64,000 nucleotides of DNA. Source: Nitrospira sp. Its GTDB lineage: Bacteria > Nitrospirota > Nitrospiria > Nitrospirales > Nitrospiraceae. The stretch lies in assembly GCA_029194675.1 (NCBI GenBank), contig JARFXP010000003.1, positions 682,001 through 746,000 on the forward strand. The letters are read 5' to 3'. Under the pieces are notes generated by a model. That model made no database searches. It was not told where the DNA came from and saw nothing but the letters and a program-made list of their open reading frames with translations. Both the position numbers and the translations under genes were made by a program. Below are positions 27,916-37,828 of this stretch, in pieces (position 1 is the stretch's first letter; the number at the start of each line of letters is the position of its first letter).

Positions 27916-30165
27916 ATGAAGGCCGGTATGCCGCCCATCACCAAGGATCTCATCACTCAGCACAATCTGAAGGGCGATGAATACCAAAAAATCGTCGACA
28001 TCTTGGGGCGTGAACCCAACCTGACGGAGCTCGGCATGTTCTCTGTGATGTGGTCCGAGCACTGCTCCTACAAGAGTTCGCGTGTGCACTTGAAGAAACT
28101 GCCGACGAGCGGGCCTCGTGTCGTGCAAGGGCCGGGCGAAAATGCGGGGGTAGTCGATATCGGCGACGGGCTGTGCGTGGTCTTCAAAATGGAGTCACAC
28201 AACCATCCGTCGTTTATCGAGCCCTATCAGGGTGCTGCCACGGGGGTCGGTGGAATTTTGCGTGACATCTTTACCATGGGAGCGAGGCCGATCGCGCTGC
28301 TCGACTCGCTGCGATTTGGAGAATTGCACTCCCCCAAGAATCGCCATCTCATGAAAGGGGTCGTCTCCGGCATTGCTGGTTACGGCAACTGTATGGGAGT
28401 CCCGACCGTGGGAGGTGAGATCGTCTTCAATGACATTTATGCCCTCAATCCGTTGGTCAATGTGTTTTGTCTCGGTCTTGCCCATCAGGACAAGATATTT
28501 CGTGGCACGGCTGCCGGCGTCGGGAATCCCGTGATCTATTTCGGCTCAAAGACGGGGCGCGATGGTATTCATGGGGCGACGATGGCGTCCGATTCGTTCG
28601 ACGATCAATCGGAGCAGAAGCGGCCAACTGTCCAAGTTGGTGATCCCTTTGCGGAAAAATTGCTGCTGGAAGCCTGTCTTGAACTGATGGAACGCGATCT
28701 ACTCGTCGGGATTCAAGACATGGGCGCTGCAGGGCTGACGAGTTCCTCCTGCGAAATGGCTTCCCGCGCCGGCAACGGGATCGAGTTGGACCTCACAGTG
28801 GTGCCACGGCGCGAGTCCGGTATGACGCCCTACGAGGTCATGCTATCCGAATCTCAAGAGCGTATGTTGATGGTGGCAAAATCCGGCAAGGAAGGCGAAT
28901 GCATCGAGATTTGTCGGAAGTGGGATCTGGACGTCGCGGTGGTCGGGAAAGTGACGGCCGACGGTATCTTGCGTGTCCTGGATCAGGGAAAGATTGTCGC
29001 AGAGATTCCGGCGAAGGCATTGGCTGACGACGGGCCTCGATATGAACGGCCCTACCAGCCGCCAGCCTATCAAGATATGCTGACGAATCTGAACTATGAT
29101 GCCATCCCAGATGTGAAGGATGCGAATGGAGCATTGCTGGCCTTGTTAGAGGCGCCGACGATCGCCAGCAAGCGGTGGGTGTACGAGCAGTACGATCATA
29201 TGGTGCGGACGAACACCACGGTACGACCAGGGTCTGATGCGGCGGTGGTGCGCATCAAGGGGACGAAGAAGGCTGTGGCGATGACGGTCGATTGCAACAG
29301 TCGCTATTGCCTGTTGAATCCCTATGAAGGAGCTCGGCTGGCCGTGGTCGAGGCGGCGCGAAATCTCGTCTGTTCCGGTGCTGTGCCGATCGGTCTGACG
29401 GATTGTCTCAATTTCGGCAACCCGGAGCGGCCCGATATCATGTGGCAGTTCGTCATGGCGATCGAAGGGATGAAAGATGCCTGCGAGCATTTCCAAATCC
29501 CCATCGTGAGCGGAAATGTCAGCTTTTACAACGAAACCAATGGACTCTCCATTTACCCGACCCCCATGCTGGGCATGGTCGGGCTGATCGATGACGCTGA
29601 GCGGTCGATGACCCAGTGGTTCAAGCAGGAAGGCGACGATATTATTCTGTTGGGTTCCTCTCGCGAGGATTTGGGTGGATCGGAGTATCTCAAGGTCGTT
29701 CATGCTCGCGAACAGGGATCGCCGCCTTATTTGAATCTGAATACGGAAAAGGCCCTCCATGATTGTGTGCTATCACTGATTCGTGATGAGCTGCTGCAGT
29801 CCGCGCACGATTGCTCGGAAGGTGGTGTCGCCGTTGCATTGGCGGAGAGCTGTATCTCGGGACCGGAACGGCCCCTGGGTGCTGTGGTAAGATTGACTAG
29901 AGGCCGGCTTCGAAAAGACGCCGTTCTTTTCGGCGAAAGTCAGTCGAGAGTGGTGGTATCTGCAAAGCCTGCCCATCGTCAGTCCATTCTCGATCATGCG
30001 AGGCGTTTTGGCGTCCCGATTGAAATAATGGGGACCGTCACCGGTGGACGGCTGATCGTGGATGTGGGAAATGAGGGATCGATGGAACGTATGATCGCTC
30101 AATCGGTGGCGATACTGCACGACCGATGGGGTCTTTCTTTGGAGCGAGTGCTGAATCAAGTCTAG
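27916..30165 (+). CDS. purL: Phosphoribosylformylglycinamidine synthase, PurL subunit
   Basis: This 749-residue protein is the small-type PurL used with PurS and PurQ. It converts FGAR to FGAM in purine synthesis. Signatures: [60 protein letters not shown], then the second half with [20 protein letters not shown] and [19 protein letters not shown] text ([14 protein letters not shown]). PurS and PurQ are not in the window upstream. purF follows after 21 bases, so the two are likely one unit. Confidence 0.95.
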   Translation: MKAGMPPITKDLITQHNLKGDEYQKIVDILGREPNLTELGMFSVMWSEHCSYKSSRVHLKKLPTSGPRVVQGPGENAGVVDIGDGLCVVFKMESHNHPSFIEPYQGAATGVGGILRDIFTMGARPIALLDSLRFGELHSPKNRHLMKGVVSGIAGYGNCMGVPTVGGEIVFNDIYALNPLVNVFCLGLAHQDKIFRGTAAGVGNPVIYFGSKTGRDGIHGATMASDSFDDQSEQKRPTVQVGDPFAEKLLLEACLELMERDLLVGIQDMGAAGLTSSSCEMASRAGNGIELDLTVVPRRESGMTPYEVMLSESQERMLMVAKSGKEGECIEICRKWDLDVAVVGKVTADGILRVLDQGKIVAEIPAKALADDGPRYERPYQPPAYQDMLTNLNYDAIPDVKDANGALLALLEAPTIASKRWVYEQYDHMVRTNTTVRPGSDAAVVRIKGTKKAVAMTVDCNSRYCLLNPYEGARLAVVEAARNLVCSGAVPIGLTDCLNFGNPERPDIMWQFVMAIEGMKDACEHFQIPIVSGNVSFYNETNGLSIYPTPMLGMVGLIDDAERSMTQWFKQEGDDIILLGSSREDLGGSEYLKVVHAREQGSPPYLNLNTEKALHDCVLSLIRDELLQSAHDCSEGGVAVALAESCISGPERPLGAVVRLTRGRLRKDAVLFGESQSRVVVSAKPAHRQSILDHARRFGVPIEIMGTVTGGRLIVDVGNEGSMERMIAQSVAILHDRWGLSLERVLNQV

Positions 30166-30186
30166 TTTTGCGGACTGCCAAGTATC

Positions 30187-31617
30187 ATGAATAAAGAACT
30201 GCCGATCGTCTCGCCCGATAAATTTCACGACGAATGTGCCGTCTTCGGCGTCTACGGCCACGAAGAAGCCGCTAATCTGACGTACCTTGGACTGTACGCG
30301 CTGCAGCACCGCGGGCAAGAGGCGTCCGGGATTGTGGCAGGAGATGGCGATCAAGTCTTCATGCAGAAAGGCATGGGCTTGGTCGCCGACATTTTTCACA
30401 AATCGGTGCTGGAGAAACTGCCCGGCCATATGGCCATCGGTCACAATCGTTACTCCACGACAGGTGGCCACGATTTGAAGAATGTTCAGCCGTTGACCGT
30501 GAATTTCGCGCTCGGGAATTTGGCCTTGGCTCACAACGGCAATCTCATCAATGCTCAGATGCTCCGACACGAACTTGAAGCCTACGGGGCGATCTTCCAG
30601 TCCACCTCTGACAGCGAGGTCATTATCCACCTCATCGCGCACTCGCGAGCAAACTCCTTTCTCGCACGGGTCATCGATGCTTTGAGTCAGGTGCGAGGCG
30701 CATTCTCGGTTGTGTTGATGACTGACAACGGTCTTATCGCCGCTCGTGATCCCTACGGCCTCAGGCCTCTGTGTATCGGGCGCCTACGAAGCAGCTGGAT
30801 TGTGGCGTCCGAGACCTGTGCATTTGACTTGCTCGATGCCGAGTACGTTCGAGAGGTGGAGCCGGGCGAGCTGATCGTCATCAGCGATCAAGGGCTCGAC
30901 AGCCACTATCCGTTTCCGAAGAAGGATCCGGCCATGTGTGTGTTCGAGTATGTCTATTTTGCCAGGCCTGACAGTCGAATCTTTGGGGCAAACGCTGTCT
31001 ATGCTACGCGCAAGGGGCTGGGGAGGCAGTTGGCTCAGGAGTCGTGGGTACCGGCAGATGTCGTGATTCCCGTTCCTGACTCCGGTGTGCCGGCCGCGCT
31101 TGGCTATTCCGAAGGGGCGGGAATCCGGTTTGAAACGGGGTTGATCCGCAACCACTATGTTGGGCGGACCTTCATTGAGCCGGAACAATCGATTCGCCAC
31201 TTTGGTGTCAAGGTGAAGCTGAATGCAGTGCCCGAATTGTTGGATGGGAAACGGGTGGTCGTCGTCGACGATTCGTTGGTTCGTGGCACGACGAGCCGCA
31301 AGATCGTCAAGATGATCCGAAAGGCAGGGGCGAAAGAAGTCCACATGCGGATCAGCTCACCGCCGATCATCTCGCCCTGTTTTTACGGAATCGACACACC
31401 GACGAAAAAAGAGCTTATCGCCTCCGATCACTCAACGGAAGAAATCCGCAAGTACATCACCGCCGACAGTTTGGCGTATCTCAGCCTTGACGGCATGTTG
31501 AAATCCGCTCCAGGAACGCCCGGTCAATACTGTACGGCCTGTTTTACCGAGCGTTATCCCATCCCATTTACCCGCGCGGAAGAGCTTCAGCTAGGCTTGT
31601 TCGAATCAGCGCACTGA
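30187..31617 (+). CDS. purF: Amidophosphoribosyltransferase
   Basis: This 476-residue enzyme makes phosphoribosylamine from PRPP and glutamine, the first committed purine step. The short leader [16 protein letters not shown] precedes the catalytic Cys of [17 protein letters not shown], suggesting a propeptide is removed to expose Cys1. Other marks are [26 protein letters not shown] and the PRPP motif [18 protein letters not shown]. The cysteine set near the C-terminus ([17 protein letters not shown]) fits Fe-S-containing B. subtilis-type PurF. Confidence 0.96.
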   Translation: MNKELPIVSPDKFHDECAVFGVYGHEEAANLTYLGLYALQHRGQEASGIVAGDGDQVFMQKGMGLVADIFHKSVLEKLPGHMAIGHNRYSTTGGHDLKNVQPLTVNFALGNLALAHNGNLINAQMLRHELEAYGAIFQSTSDSEVIIHLIAHSRANSFLARVIDALSQVRGAFSVVLMTDNGLIAARDPYGLRPLCIGRLRSSWIVASETCAFDLLDAEYVREVEPGELIVISDQGLDSHYPFPKKDPAMCVFEYVYFARPDSRIFGANAVYATRKGLGRQLAQESWVPADVVIPVPDSGVPAALGYSEGAGIRFETGLIRNHYVGRTFIEPEQSIRHFGVKVKLNAVPELLDGKRVVVVDDSLVRGTTSRKIVKMIRKAGAKEVHMRISSPPIISPCFYGIDTPTKKELIASDHSTEEIRKYITADSLAYLSLDGMLKSAPGTPGQYCTACFTERYPIPFTRAEELQLGLFESAH

Positions 31618-31637
31618 GTGATTTCTGTGCGGAAGGC

Positions 31638-31991
31638 ATGACGCCTCCAGAAAAAGACGACAAGAAAGCGCTGCAGCCACGAGGTAGGCATCGAGTGCCG
31701 GTCGACTATCCCGCTTTCTTCTCGGGAGATGAAGGATCAGGCGATGGAACGGTGACCAATCTCACGATTGCCGGATGTGAAATCCGGAGTCATGCCCAGT
31801 TCCCTATCGGAGCAGGTCTGAGTCTCCGTGTGCAAGCTCCGGAGGCTCGTCCTCCGATTATCATCGACCTCGCTATCGTCCGTTGGAAGAATGGTGATCG
31901 ATTTGGGCTCGAGTTCGTTCGATTTGGAGGCAGAACCAAGGAACAACTCGAGGATATGTTGAACCAGCGTGAAGGCCCCGCCGAAGATTAG
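31638..31991 (+). CDS. PilZ domain protein
   Basis: This 117-residue protein is a single PilZ domain. The c-di-GMP binding features are present: an arginine-rich stretch (RGRHRVPVDY) and the [D/N]xSxxG-type motif in variant form NLTIAGCEI. The strand DRFGLEFVRFGGRTKEQLED ends the domain. PilZ proteins report c-di-GMP to motility, pili or exopolysaccharide systems; the target here is unknown. It follows purF by 20 bases. Confidence 0.82.
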   Translation: MTPPEKDDKKALQPRGRHRVPVDYPAFFSGDEGSGDGTVTNLTIAGCEIRSHAQFPIGAGLSLRVQAPEARPPIIIDLAIVRWKNGDRFGLEFVRFGGRTKEQLEDMLNQREGPAED

Positions 31992-32150
31992 TTTTCCCCC
32001 TGCCCGCAGTTGCTGCTCCAAAAATTGCCATGGTAGGATGCTACATCCAATAGCTGATTGTATGAGCGACGGGAACGGTTCTACTATGACGACGAGGATC
32101 ATGGTCGAGCGTGGGCGAGATCAGGGGTGTTCGTTGAAAGGGAGGTCGTG

Positions 32151-32681
32151 ATGAGACAACATATACTGGCGTTCGGCCTGTTGGTCATCCCAGTACTGTG
32201 CACGCCACCGGTTTCCGCGGCGGGATTATTCCAAGTGGGAGAGAATGCCCCATCCTTCGCCCTTACTGCTATCACCGGTGAAACCGTATCGCTCCAGTCC
32301 TATAAAGGTAAAGTTGTGGTGCTGGGACTCTTTCACATCTGTGAGCCTTGCATGATACAGGGAACCGCCTTGCAGAAGGTCCATGAGTCTACGCAAGGCA
32401 GGAACGTGGCGGTGTTGGGTGTCAATTCATCGGGCAATGCGAAACGGGAGGTAGGAGAATTCTTATCCGGCTTCCCGGTCAAGATCACGTATCCCTACCT
32501 TTTAGATCCAGCGAAGGTGACGGATAAACTGTACGGTGGGGGAAAGTTTATCCCAAATGTGTATGTGATCGACCAGAAGGGAGTCATCCGCTGGCAACGA
32601 GTCGGCAATATGGACTTGGCGGGAGCCGACGTGATTGTTGCAGAGGTTGAGAAGTTGTTGGCGGGCGAAAATAAGATGTAG
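32151..32681 (+). CDS. TlpA/AhpC-like exported thioredoxin-fold protein
   Basis: This 176-residue protein has a signal peptide (HILAFGLLVIPVLCTPPVSA) and a thioredoxin-like fold: GENAPSFALTAITGETVSLQ, SYKGKVVVLGLFHICEPC, and the cis-Pro region GGKFIPNVYVIDQKGVIRW. The active site is CEPC, so it should be a periplasmic thiol-disulfide reductase, perhaps for cytochrome c maturation. A GGGAGGTCGTG ribosome site fits the ATG at 32151. The frame stays open 31 codons further upstream (MYERRERFYYDDEDHGRAW), which would mask the signal, so that start was rejected. Confidence 0.82.
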   Translation: MRQHILAFGLLVIPVLCTPPVSAAGLFQVGENAPSFALTAITGETVSLQSYKGKVVVLGLFHICEPCMIQGTALQKVHESTQGRNVAVLGVNSSGNAKREVGEFLSGFPVKITYPYLLDPAKVTDKLYGGGKFIPNVYVIDQKGVIRWQRVGNMDLAGADVIVAEVEKLLAGENKM

Positions 32682-32682
32682 G

Positions 32683-32798
32683 GGGCAGGGTCGGCTGTTT
32701 CTCTGTGCTCGCTGACCGTCCGGCGAAACACCATCGAATTTAGAAAGTAGGCGGTGGTCGATCAATGCGTGCAATGAGAGAAACAGCCGACCCTGCCC
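32683..32798. repeat. MITE-like element with 22-bp perfect inverted repeats
   Basis: Two exact 22-base inverted arms (32683-32704 and 32777-32798; the left arm begins GGGCAGGGTCGGCTGTTTCT) enclose 72 bases without coding capacity. The element fills most of the gap between the thioredoxin gene and the next small gene. ATAAG occurs on both sides, at unequal distances, which is weak evidence for a target duplication. It may be a miniature transposable element or a long hairpin acting as terminator. Confidence 0.65.
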
Positions 32799-32829
32799 AC
32801 GCATAAGAAAGAGTGTAAAGAAAGAGGAA

Positions 32830-33072
32830 ATGATGGATGAGATGGAGGAGGGGAAACAAAAGTTTCTCGAAGTGGTACAGGGAATCGACGGGTCTGTCCA
32901 AGTCGTGATTCCTGTCACTCCCTCCAACAGTATGTTCTTGATCTCGCTGACGAAAGGGCCGAATCGTAAATTTATCACTGTGCCAGAAGACGACATAATC
33001 GACTTGCCTCACGAAGCGAGCATCCGGACGAAAGTCACCAAAACGATCAAGGACGCCATCGCAGCTCTGTGA
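32830..33072 (+). CDS. Small conserved-looking hypothetical protein
   Basis: This 80-residue acidic protein has no recognised domain. It shows a beta-rich middle (VQVVIPVTPSNSMFLISLTK) and a helical C-terminus (KVTKTIKDAIAAL). A good ribosome site (AAAGAGGAA) precedes the double ATG. It has no signal or membrane segment and should be cytoplasmic. The stretch FITVPEDDIIDLPHE could form a ligand or protein interface, but nothing more can be said. Confidence 0.6.
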   Translation: MMDEMEEGKQKFLEVVQGIDGSVQVVIPVTPSNSMFLISLTKGPNRKFITVPEDDIIDLPHEASIRTKVTKTIKDAIAAL

Positions 33073-33116
33073 TTTCGATGTCATGAATTCCCAATAACAA
33101 GCCGTCGTTTCTTGCC

Positions 33117-33719
33117 ATGAAACAAATCTTGCCCGATATCTGGCAATGGTCGTGGTTTTCCGACGAGAAGCAGCTCGATTTCAACGGGTTACTTCTCGTG
33201 ATCGGGGAACATAAAATCCTGGTAGACCCACCCCCTATGACGGCCGAGGCGAGAGCGGTCGTCCGCCGACATGAACCGATGGACTACATCATCATCACGA
33301 ACCGAGATCACATCCGAGAGGCTGCGGCCTATCAGGCAGAGCTCAAGTGTCAGCTGCGAGTGCCGGAAGCCGATGCCGCCCAGATGGATGTAAAACCGAC
33401 GAAGACTTACAAAGATGGTGAGCTATTACCCGGTGGGATTTGGGCTATTCATCTAAGGGGGCAGAAGTCTCCGGGAGAATCGGCATTGTTCATTGAACGG
33501 GGGCAAGGTGTGCTGATCCTAGGGGATGCGTTGATCGGCAAACCGCCTGGGGCCGTGCGCATGCTCCCTGGTGAAAAGTATGCAGACCTCGCGAAAGCCA
33601 AGGAGGGACTTCGCCGTCTTCTGAAATACAACTTCGATAGTCTTCTTGTCGGAGACGGCAGCTCCATCCTTGTCGGTGGGAAACAGCAGGTGGAACAGCT
33701 CTTGTCAGTGACGTCATGA
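33117..33719 (+). CDS. Metallo-beta-lactamase-fold protein with degenerate metal site
   Basis: This 200-residue protein has the MBL-fold opening (PDIWQWSWFSDEKQLDFNGL, LVIGEHKILVDPPPM) and the strand-loop MDYIIITNRDHIREAAAYQA. The canonical HxHxDH is reduced to NRDH, and the later His positions read GDALIG and VGDGSS (GDG instead of GHG). It therefore may bind metal poorly or not at all. Similar degenerate MBL proteins occur in several bacteria without known activity. Its stop overlaps the next gene (ATGA), starting a four-gene coupled unit. Confidence 0.7.
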   Translation: MKQILPDIWQWSWFSDEKQLDFNGLLLVIGEHKILVDPPPMTAEARAVVRRHEPMDYIIITNRDHIREAAAYQAELKCQLRVPEADAAQMDVKPTKTYKDGELLPGGIWAIHLRGQKSPGESALFIERGQGVLILGDALIGKPPGAVRMLPGEKYADLAKAKEGLRRLLKYNFDSLLVGDGSSILVGGKQQVEQLLSVTS

Positions 33720-34540
33720 TATTGCGTAACAGCCTATCCGAAGAATTGAATCGACAAGGCAACGAGCATTTCTCGCGAGGGTTCTACACGGAAGCCTATA
33801 CCTGTTACGCCAAGGCGTTAGAATATGATCGGCTCACCGGTGATCAACGTGCCCTGGTCTCCACACTTGGTAACCTGGGTAACATTTGCGCTGTCAGCGG
33901 ACGGCGGAATTCTGCCCAGGCGCATTATCAGGAGGTGTTGGAACTGCAAAAGCTTCTTGGTGATGAAAAGGGAATTGGAACGACGCTGGCAAATTTGGGA
34001 AATCTTAGGGCTGATGCTGGCGAATGGGATCGGGCACAGGCATATTATCTCGAGGCTCTCGACCTTATGACCAAGACGCATGATGAGCCGGCCCAGGCCG
34101 TCCTGTTCTCGGACCTTGGTCTGGTAGCTCGTGAAACTGGTGACTTTGAGGAGGCGATTCAGTTTTACGAACGGTCGTTGGAGTTGATGCGTCGGTTGGG
34201 CAATCTGGGCGGGGTTGCGGACGCCTGGCGCATGATAGGCCGCACGTTCTTGATACAAAAGCGCTATGATGAAGCTATTGCCTGTTGTCAAACCAGCCAA
34301 TCGGTCGCCGAGCGATTACGAGATGAGCTTCGTGCCGGTGGAGCCCGATACGTGCTGGCTCACTGTTATGAGGAAATGGGGCGTTTGCAGGAGGCAGCAG
34401 ATCTGCTTGAGCAGGTGGTGCACATGGATCGCAAGTATCGCCTGCCGAAACTGGAAGAAAACACGCAGCGCCTAAAAACGCTTCGCGCCCGCCTCGCCGA
34501 TCCGTATCAGTCGAAGGCCAGACGAGGGATGCAAGCATGA
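33716..34540 (+). CDS. TPR-repeat protein
   Basis: This 274-residue protein consists of about six TPR units (GNLGNICAVSGRRNSAQAHY, ANLGNLRADAGEWDRAQAYY, SDLGLVARETGDFEEAIQFY, and so on) without a signal or membrane segment. TPR arrays bind peptides and assemble complexes. It is clearly related to the TPR protein at 58360-59124 (shared LGNLGN, YYLEA and CYEE/VYET blocks and the C-terminal RKYRLPKLEE vs ERYALPELQA). It overlaps both neighbours by four bases, so the operon is tightly coupled. Confidence 0.83.
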   Translation: MILRNSLSEELNRQGNEHFSRGFYTEAYTCYAKALEYDRLTGDQRALVSTLGNLGNICAVSGRRNSAQAHYQEVLELQKLLGDEKGIGTTLANLGNLRADAGEWDRAQAYYLEALDLMTKTHDEPAQAVLFSDLGLVARETGDFEEAIQFYERSLELMRRLGNLGGVADAWRMIGRTFLIQKRYDEAIACCQTSQSVAERLRDELRAGGARYVLAHCYEEMGRLQEAADLLEQVVHMDRKYRLPKLEENTQRLKTLRARLADPYQSKARRGMQA

Positions 34541-34974
34541 TGGAACCGGCCTTTTCAGGTTGGACACAACTTCGCGCTGACCTGGTGCGATCATTCCCAC
34601 AATTCTATGAGTTGGAGGCTGATGGACCGCTCGTCATGGATCTTGGGGAAGATGGTTGGCTCTTGGAGGTCAAACCGGAGGGCAAGGTCCTGTGCCAGTA
34701 CGGAGTCGCAATGGAAGATGTCATGGCGCTCATGTCGGAGGGGACGCCGGAGGATTTAGGAACCGATGAAGTAGCCAAGCAGGCCAAGTATTTCCTTCAG
34801 CCCGCTGTCGCCAAATATCGGGCGCTTCTCCTTCAATCCGGGTTTGTTGAAGACACCGAGATGACCGATGAGTTCGTGGCGGTCACGTTTGCACGGCCTG
34901 TCGATCTGCAGAATCGCGCTAAGGTGGAAGACCTCCTACGGTGGTGCTGCCGCCAAATCGGAAACGCATCGTGA
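34537..34974 (+). CDS. Hypothetical protein in the MBL-TPR-methyltransferase operon
   Basis: This 145-residue protein has no recognised family. It looks globular, with an acidic beta-rich first half (LEADGPLVMDLGEDGWLLEV) and a helical second half (AKQAKYFLQPAVAKYRALLL, VEDLLRWCCRQIG). No signal or membrane segment is present. It overlaps the TPR gene by ATGA and the methyltransferase by GTGA, so it is made with them. Confidence 0.65.
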   Translation: MMEPAFSGWTQLRADLVRSFPQFYELEADGPLVMDLGEDGWLLEVKPEGKVLCQYGVAMEDVMALMSEGTPEDLGTDEVAKQAKYFLQPAVAKYRALLLQSGFVEDTEMTDEFVAVTFARPVDLQNRAKVEDLLRWCCRQIGNAS

Positions 34975-36026
34975 CTCAACGAATCACGACATTCGACGAA
35001 TTTCGGGACGCTGTCTCAGCCTATCAATTGCCACGAGTGTTGTTGGCCGCGCTGGAGCTGGATCTTTTTACGACTGTCGGTGACCGATCGTGGACGATGC
35101 CGGATCTCGCCAAGGACCTCAAGGTCAGCGAAAGGGGTTTGAGCATCCTTTGTCGTAATCTCGCGGCCGTCGGTGTATTGCGGAAAAAAGGAGCTAGCTA
35201 TCGGAATAGCCGACTGGGAGCCACAGCGCTGAATGCCGACCATCGCGCATATCGCGGCGGTTATTTGAATTTAATCGAACGCCATTGGGAGGACTGGGTA
35301 CGATTGTTGGAATCTGTGCGGAGTGGCTTGCCGATAGATCATGATACTCCAGACAGTCCGGACTACCGTCGACAATTCACGTGGGCCATGCACCACAGGA
35401 CCTTGGAGATTGCCCCGGCGATTGCCGCCCAGGTTCCTTTAGCACGCTCTAAAACACTGCTGGATCTCGGTGGAGGGCCAGGCACCTACGCGATGGCGTT
35501 TCTCGCCAGGAACCCAACGCTTCACGCCACTGTCTGTGATCGAGCGGCCGCGCTTGAGGTCGCCAAAGAAATTGCCGGCACTCACAAAGCGAGGCGGCGA
35601 CTCTCTTATCTTCCGCTCGATTTCTCCAAAGAACCTATTCCTGGTACGTACGATGTGATCTGGTATTCGAATGTACTGCATATTTATTCGCCCGAAGAGA
35701 ACCAGGCCATCTTTCGTCGGGCCTTGGTCTCATTAACGCCCGGTGGTCGATTTATCATCCAAGACGCATTTCTCCACGATCGCGAAGGTTTGTATCCAGT
35801 AGAAGCAAGTTTATTTGCTGTGTCGATGTTATTGTTTACGGAAGGCGGAAATACCTATTCAGCCTCGGAGACAGCCACGTGGTTGAAAGATGCTGGATTC
35901 GTTGCGGTCAAATCGCTTCCCATCAAGAAGGGGACGGAGGATTGGGAGGACGGGATTCTAGAGGCGTCGGCCCCGGGCCCATGCCCAAAAACGACCGTCC
36001 GCCGAATACAATCAAGAAGAAGTTGA
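34971..36026 (+). CDS. SAM-dependent O-methyltransferase-like protein
   Basis: This 351-residue protein has the two-domain plan of small-molecule O-methyltransferases. An N-terminal winged-helix dimerisation domain is seen (YQLPRVLLAALELDLFTTVG, WTMPDLAKDLKVSERGLSIL), then a Rossmann domain with the SAM motif TLLDLGGGPGTYAMAFLAR and the later ISYLPLDF-like and DVIWYSNVLHIYSPEENQAI blocks. The substrate is unknown. A GTG start overlapping the upstream stop was chosen. The last 104 bases overlap the convergent gene on the other strand. Confidence 0.8.
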   Translation: MTQRITTFDEFRDAVSAYQLPRVLLAALELDLFTTVGDRSWTMPDLAKDLKVSERGLSILCRNLAAVGVLRKKGASYRNSRLGATALNADHRAYRGGYLNLIERHWEDWVRLLESVRSGLPIDHDTPDSPDYRRQFTWAMHHRTLEIAPAIAAQVPLARSKTLLDLGGGPGTYAMAFLARNPTLHATVCDRAAALEVAKEIAGTHKARRRLSYLPLDFSKEPIPGTYDVIWYSNVLHIYSPEENQAIFRRALVSLTPGGRFIIQDAFLHDREGLYPVEASLFAVSMLLFTEGGNTYSASETATWLKDAGFVAVKSLPIKKGTEDWEDGILEASAPGPCPKTTVRRIQSRRS

Positions 36027-36324
36027 AGAGCCCACTGATTATGTTAGGTATAAAGGAAACTCCCACCTCTGAATCTTTTGTCAGTACTTGAATGATTGTT
36101 GCTACGTCCAGTGCCAATCCGACCGTGGCATAGATCACACAAACCATAGCAGCCCATCGGAGCTGAAGCCAAATCAATACCGCGAGTGCCAGAGGCATGA
36201 GGATGAAAAAGCCGATTCTCCAAGCCATGCCTGGTTTTGTGGATGTGCCATTGTCCACTAGGAAAAATCCTGTCTCGACGACAAGGGTGCCTATCAGCAG
36301 ATTCAGCAAGGCCGTTTGTTTCAT
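35923..36324 (-). CDS. Small membrane protein of unknown function
   Basis: This 133-residue protein has about four membrane helices (LLNLLIGTLVVETGFFL, IGFFILMPLALAVLIWL, WAAMVCVIYATVGLALDVA, FIPNIISGLFNFFLIVFG). The short Pro/Ser tail is coded inside the 3' end of the methyltransferase on the opposite strand. It is probably real, because the hydrophobic pattern is regular, but its tail may be a run-through. No family is recognised. Confidence 0.55.
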   Translation of the reverse strand: MKQTALLNLLIGTLVVETGFFLVDNGTSTKPGMAWRIGFFILMPLALAVLIWLQLRWAAMVCVIYATVGLALDVATIIQVLTKDSEVGVSFIPNIISGLFNFFLIVFGGRSFLGMGPGPTPLESRPPNPPSPS

Positions 36325-36406
36325 CTAAAGACTATAGACCGTAGAGGAAAACGTCGGCAATGGTTGTCTTGTTGCGTTCGGTTTGAAAGTGCTAACCTGC
36401 TGCACC

Positions 36407-36826
36407 ATGGAGATCAAGGAACAGATTACAGGCCAGTCATCCACGCAAGTCTGTCTACTGGTCTATGATGCAGAATGCCGATTGTGCGTGTCCACAAAAC
36501 AGAAACTCGAAGCGCTAGGAGTTGTGCAAGCAGGATCGGACGTTCGATTCCTTGCGTATCAGAGCGAAGAGGCAAAGAAGATGTTGGGGCCGAACTATCG
36601 TTCTGGTCGTCCGGATGTGGCTTTTCTGATTCAACCCTCAGGAGAAGTGTTCCAGGGGCTCGACGCGTTTCTCCCGCTCGTCCCCAACCTCCCAGGTGGG
36701 AAGCTTCTGCTGTGGTGCTTACGGTTCCCTCCTGCTAAGCGGCTGGCCGAATGGGGTTATCGCATGGCTGCACGTCATCGGTATCGATGGTTTGGTGAAG
36801 CCGAGCCCCTCAGCCGACAAGACTGA
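36407..36826 (+). CDS. DCC-family (DUF393) thiol-disulfide oxidoreductase-like protein
   Basis: This 139-residue protein carries the DUF393 opening LLVYDAECRLCVSTKQKLEA, where the CxxC-like pair is C-R-L-C and Asp replaces the second position of the typical YDGxCPxC. The middle RFLAYQSEEAKKMLGPNY and the tail GYRMAARHRYRWFGEAEPLS fit the family, whose function is largely unknown. The ATG at 36407 was chosen over a longer frame from 36383 because the family starts near it. Confidence 0.68.
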   Translation: MEIKEQITGQSSTQVCLLVYDAECRLCVSTKQKLEALGVVQAGSDVRFLAYQSEEAKKMLGPNYRSGRPDVAFLIQPSGEVFQGLDAFLPLVPNLPGGKLLLWCLRFPPAKRLAEWGYRMAARHRYRWFGEAEPLSRQD

Positions 36827-36944
36827 GGTAAGCGGTTCCTTTCTTCTCCGAGATCCCCCTCCTCCGAGGGGATTCTTCCTACAGCGAGGAATTTACGACC
36901 GACCGACCCTCTTTCAGAATGCGTTCAACTTTTGAGGAGGGTAT

Positions 36945-37817
36945 ATGTTGCGCAGATGGGACCTGTTTCCTAGTTTTTCCGGTCCAGTCCATGTGACTGA
37001 TCAACTGCGAGGCCATGCTTACCATAACTCTTCGAAGATTCTTAGCTGGTTAGTCGCACTCGTCTTGTGTCTCTCATTCTCTATCGGCCAGGCCTGGGGC
37101 GAGATCGGCACAGAAGAAAAAAGGGCGATTGTGGCTGCAGGGTTCGGGTACCAAATCGGCACCGTCTCAACGATTGCGGTAAAGGTGTATGACGCTGAAT
37201 CGGGCGACATCTTGTCCGATGAAATCTATGAACTAGCTGTCAAAGAAAGCGACGGCGTGAGATCGAACCGCGGGCCTCGAATTTTTGCCGGTGGAGTCGG
37301 CCTTGGCGCTACCGATCTCTCCAATTTCGTGTTGCGGGTATACGATGCAAATACTGGAGTGTTCCAATGGGAAGGCCGCCTCAATCTTGTGCAATCCGAC
37401 TGGAAGGCAGGGGGAACGGTCGTATCGACCGCACTGCCGCGGCAAGCAACCGTTACGTGGGTACACTTTGTTGAAGCGACTACGGAACAGCCGGTGTTTT
37501 TACTGCGCGCAATGGACGCGGCGACCGGCGTGCTTGTGTGGGAGGATGAGTTTACGACCGTCCGTACACGAATTCCGCGAGCCCAGCCGATTGCAAGTCG
37601 ATCGATCCAGCTGGACAGCATTCCACCCGCGAGTCCCCACACCTTTAACTTCAGAATTCGCATGTATGATCCCAGCGGAAAGAAGGTTCTCTGGGAGGAT
37701 CAGCTGTCTCAGCTGGGGACCGATGAAGGGGCTGAGCAGTCGCATAGCGATCAGGCCTATATACTTCCCGCCTGGCCTGATCTACCGCAAGAAGAGTCCG
37801 CAGCGGGATCGATCTAA
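36945..37817 (+). CDS. Exported repeat protein of unknown function
   Basis: This 290-residue protein has a hydrophobic export segment at about residues 32-51 (ILSWLVALVLCLSFSIGQAW) and, after it, three or four related beta units: VKVYDAESGDILSDEIYELA, LRVYDANTGVFQWEGRLNLV, LRAMDAATGVLVWEDEFTTV, IRMYDPSGKKVLWEDQLSQL. The pattern resembles PQQ/beta-propeller-like blades but is too short for a complete propeller. A GGAGGG site near 36936 supports the ATG at 36945, though a later Met would give a more typical signal peptide. Confidence 0.65.
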   Translation: MLRRWDLFPSFSGPVHVTDQLRGHAYHNSSKILSWLVALVLCLSFSIGQAWGEIGTEEKRAIVAAGFGYQIGTVSTIAVKVYDAESGDILSDEIYELAVKESDGVRSNRGPRIFAGGVGLGATDLSNFVLRVYDANTGVFQWEGRLNLVQSDWKAGGTVVSTALPRQATVTWVHFVEATTEQPVFLLRAMDAATGVLVWEDEFTTVRTRIPRAQPIASRSIQLDSIPPASPHTFNFRIRMYDPSGKKVLWEDQLSQLGTDEGAEQSHSDQAYILPAWPDLPQEESAAGSI

Positions 37818-37828
37818 GCAGAAAACAG

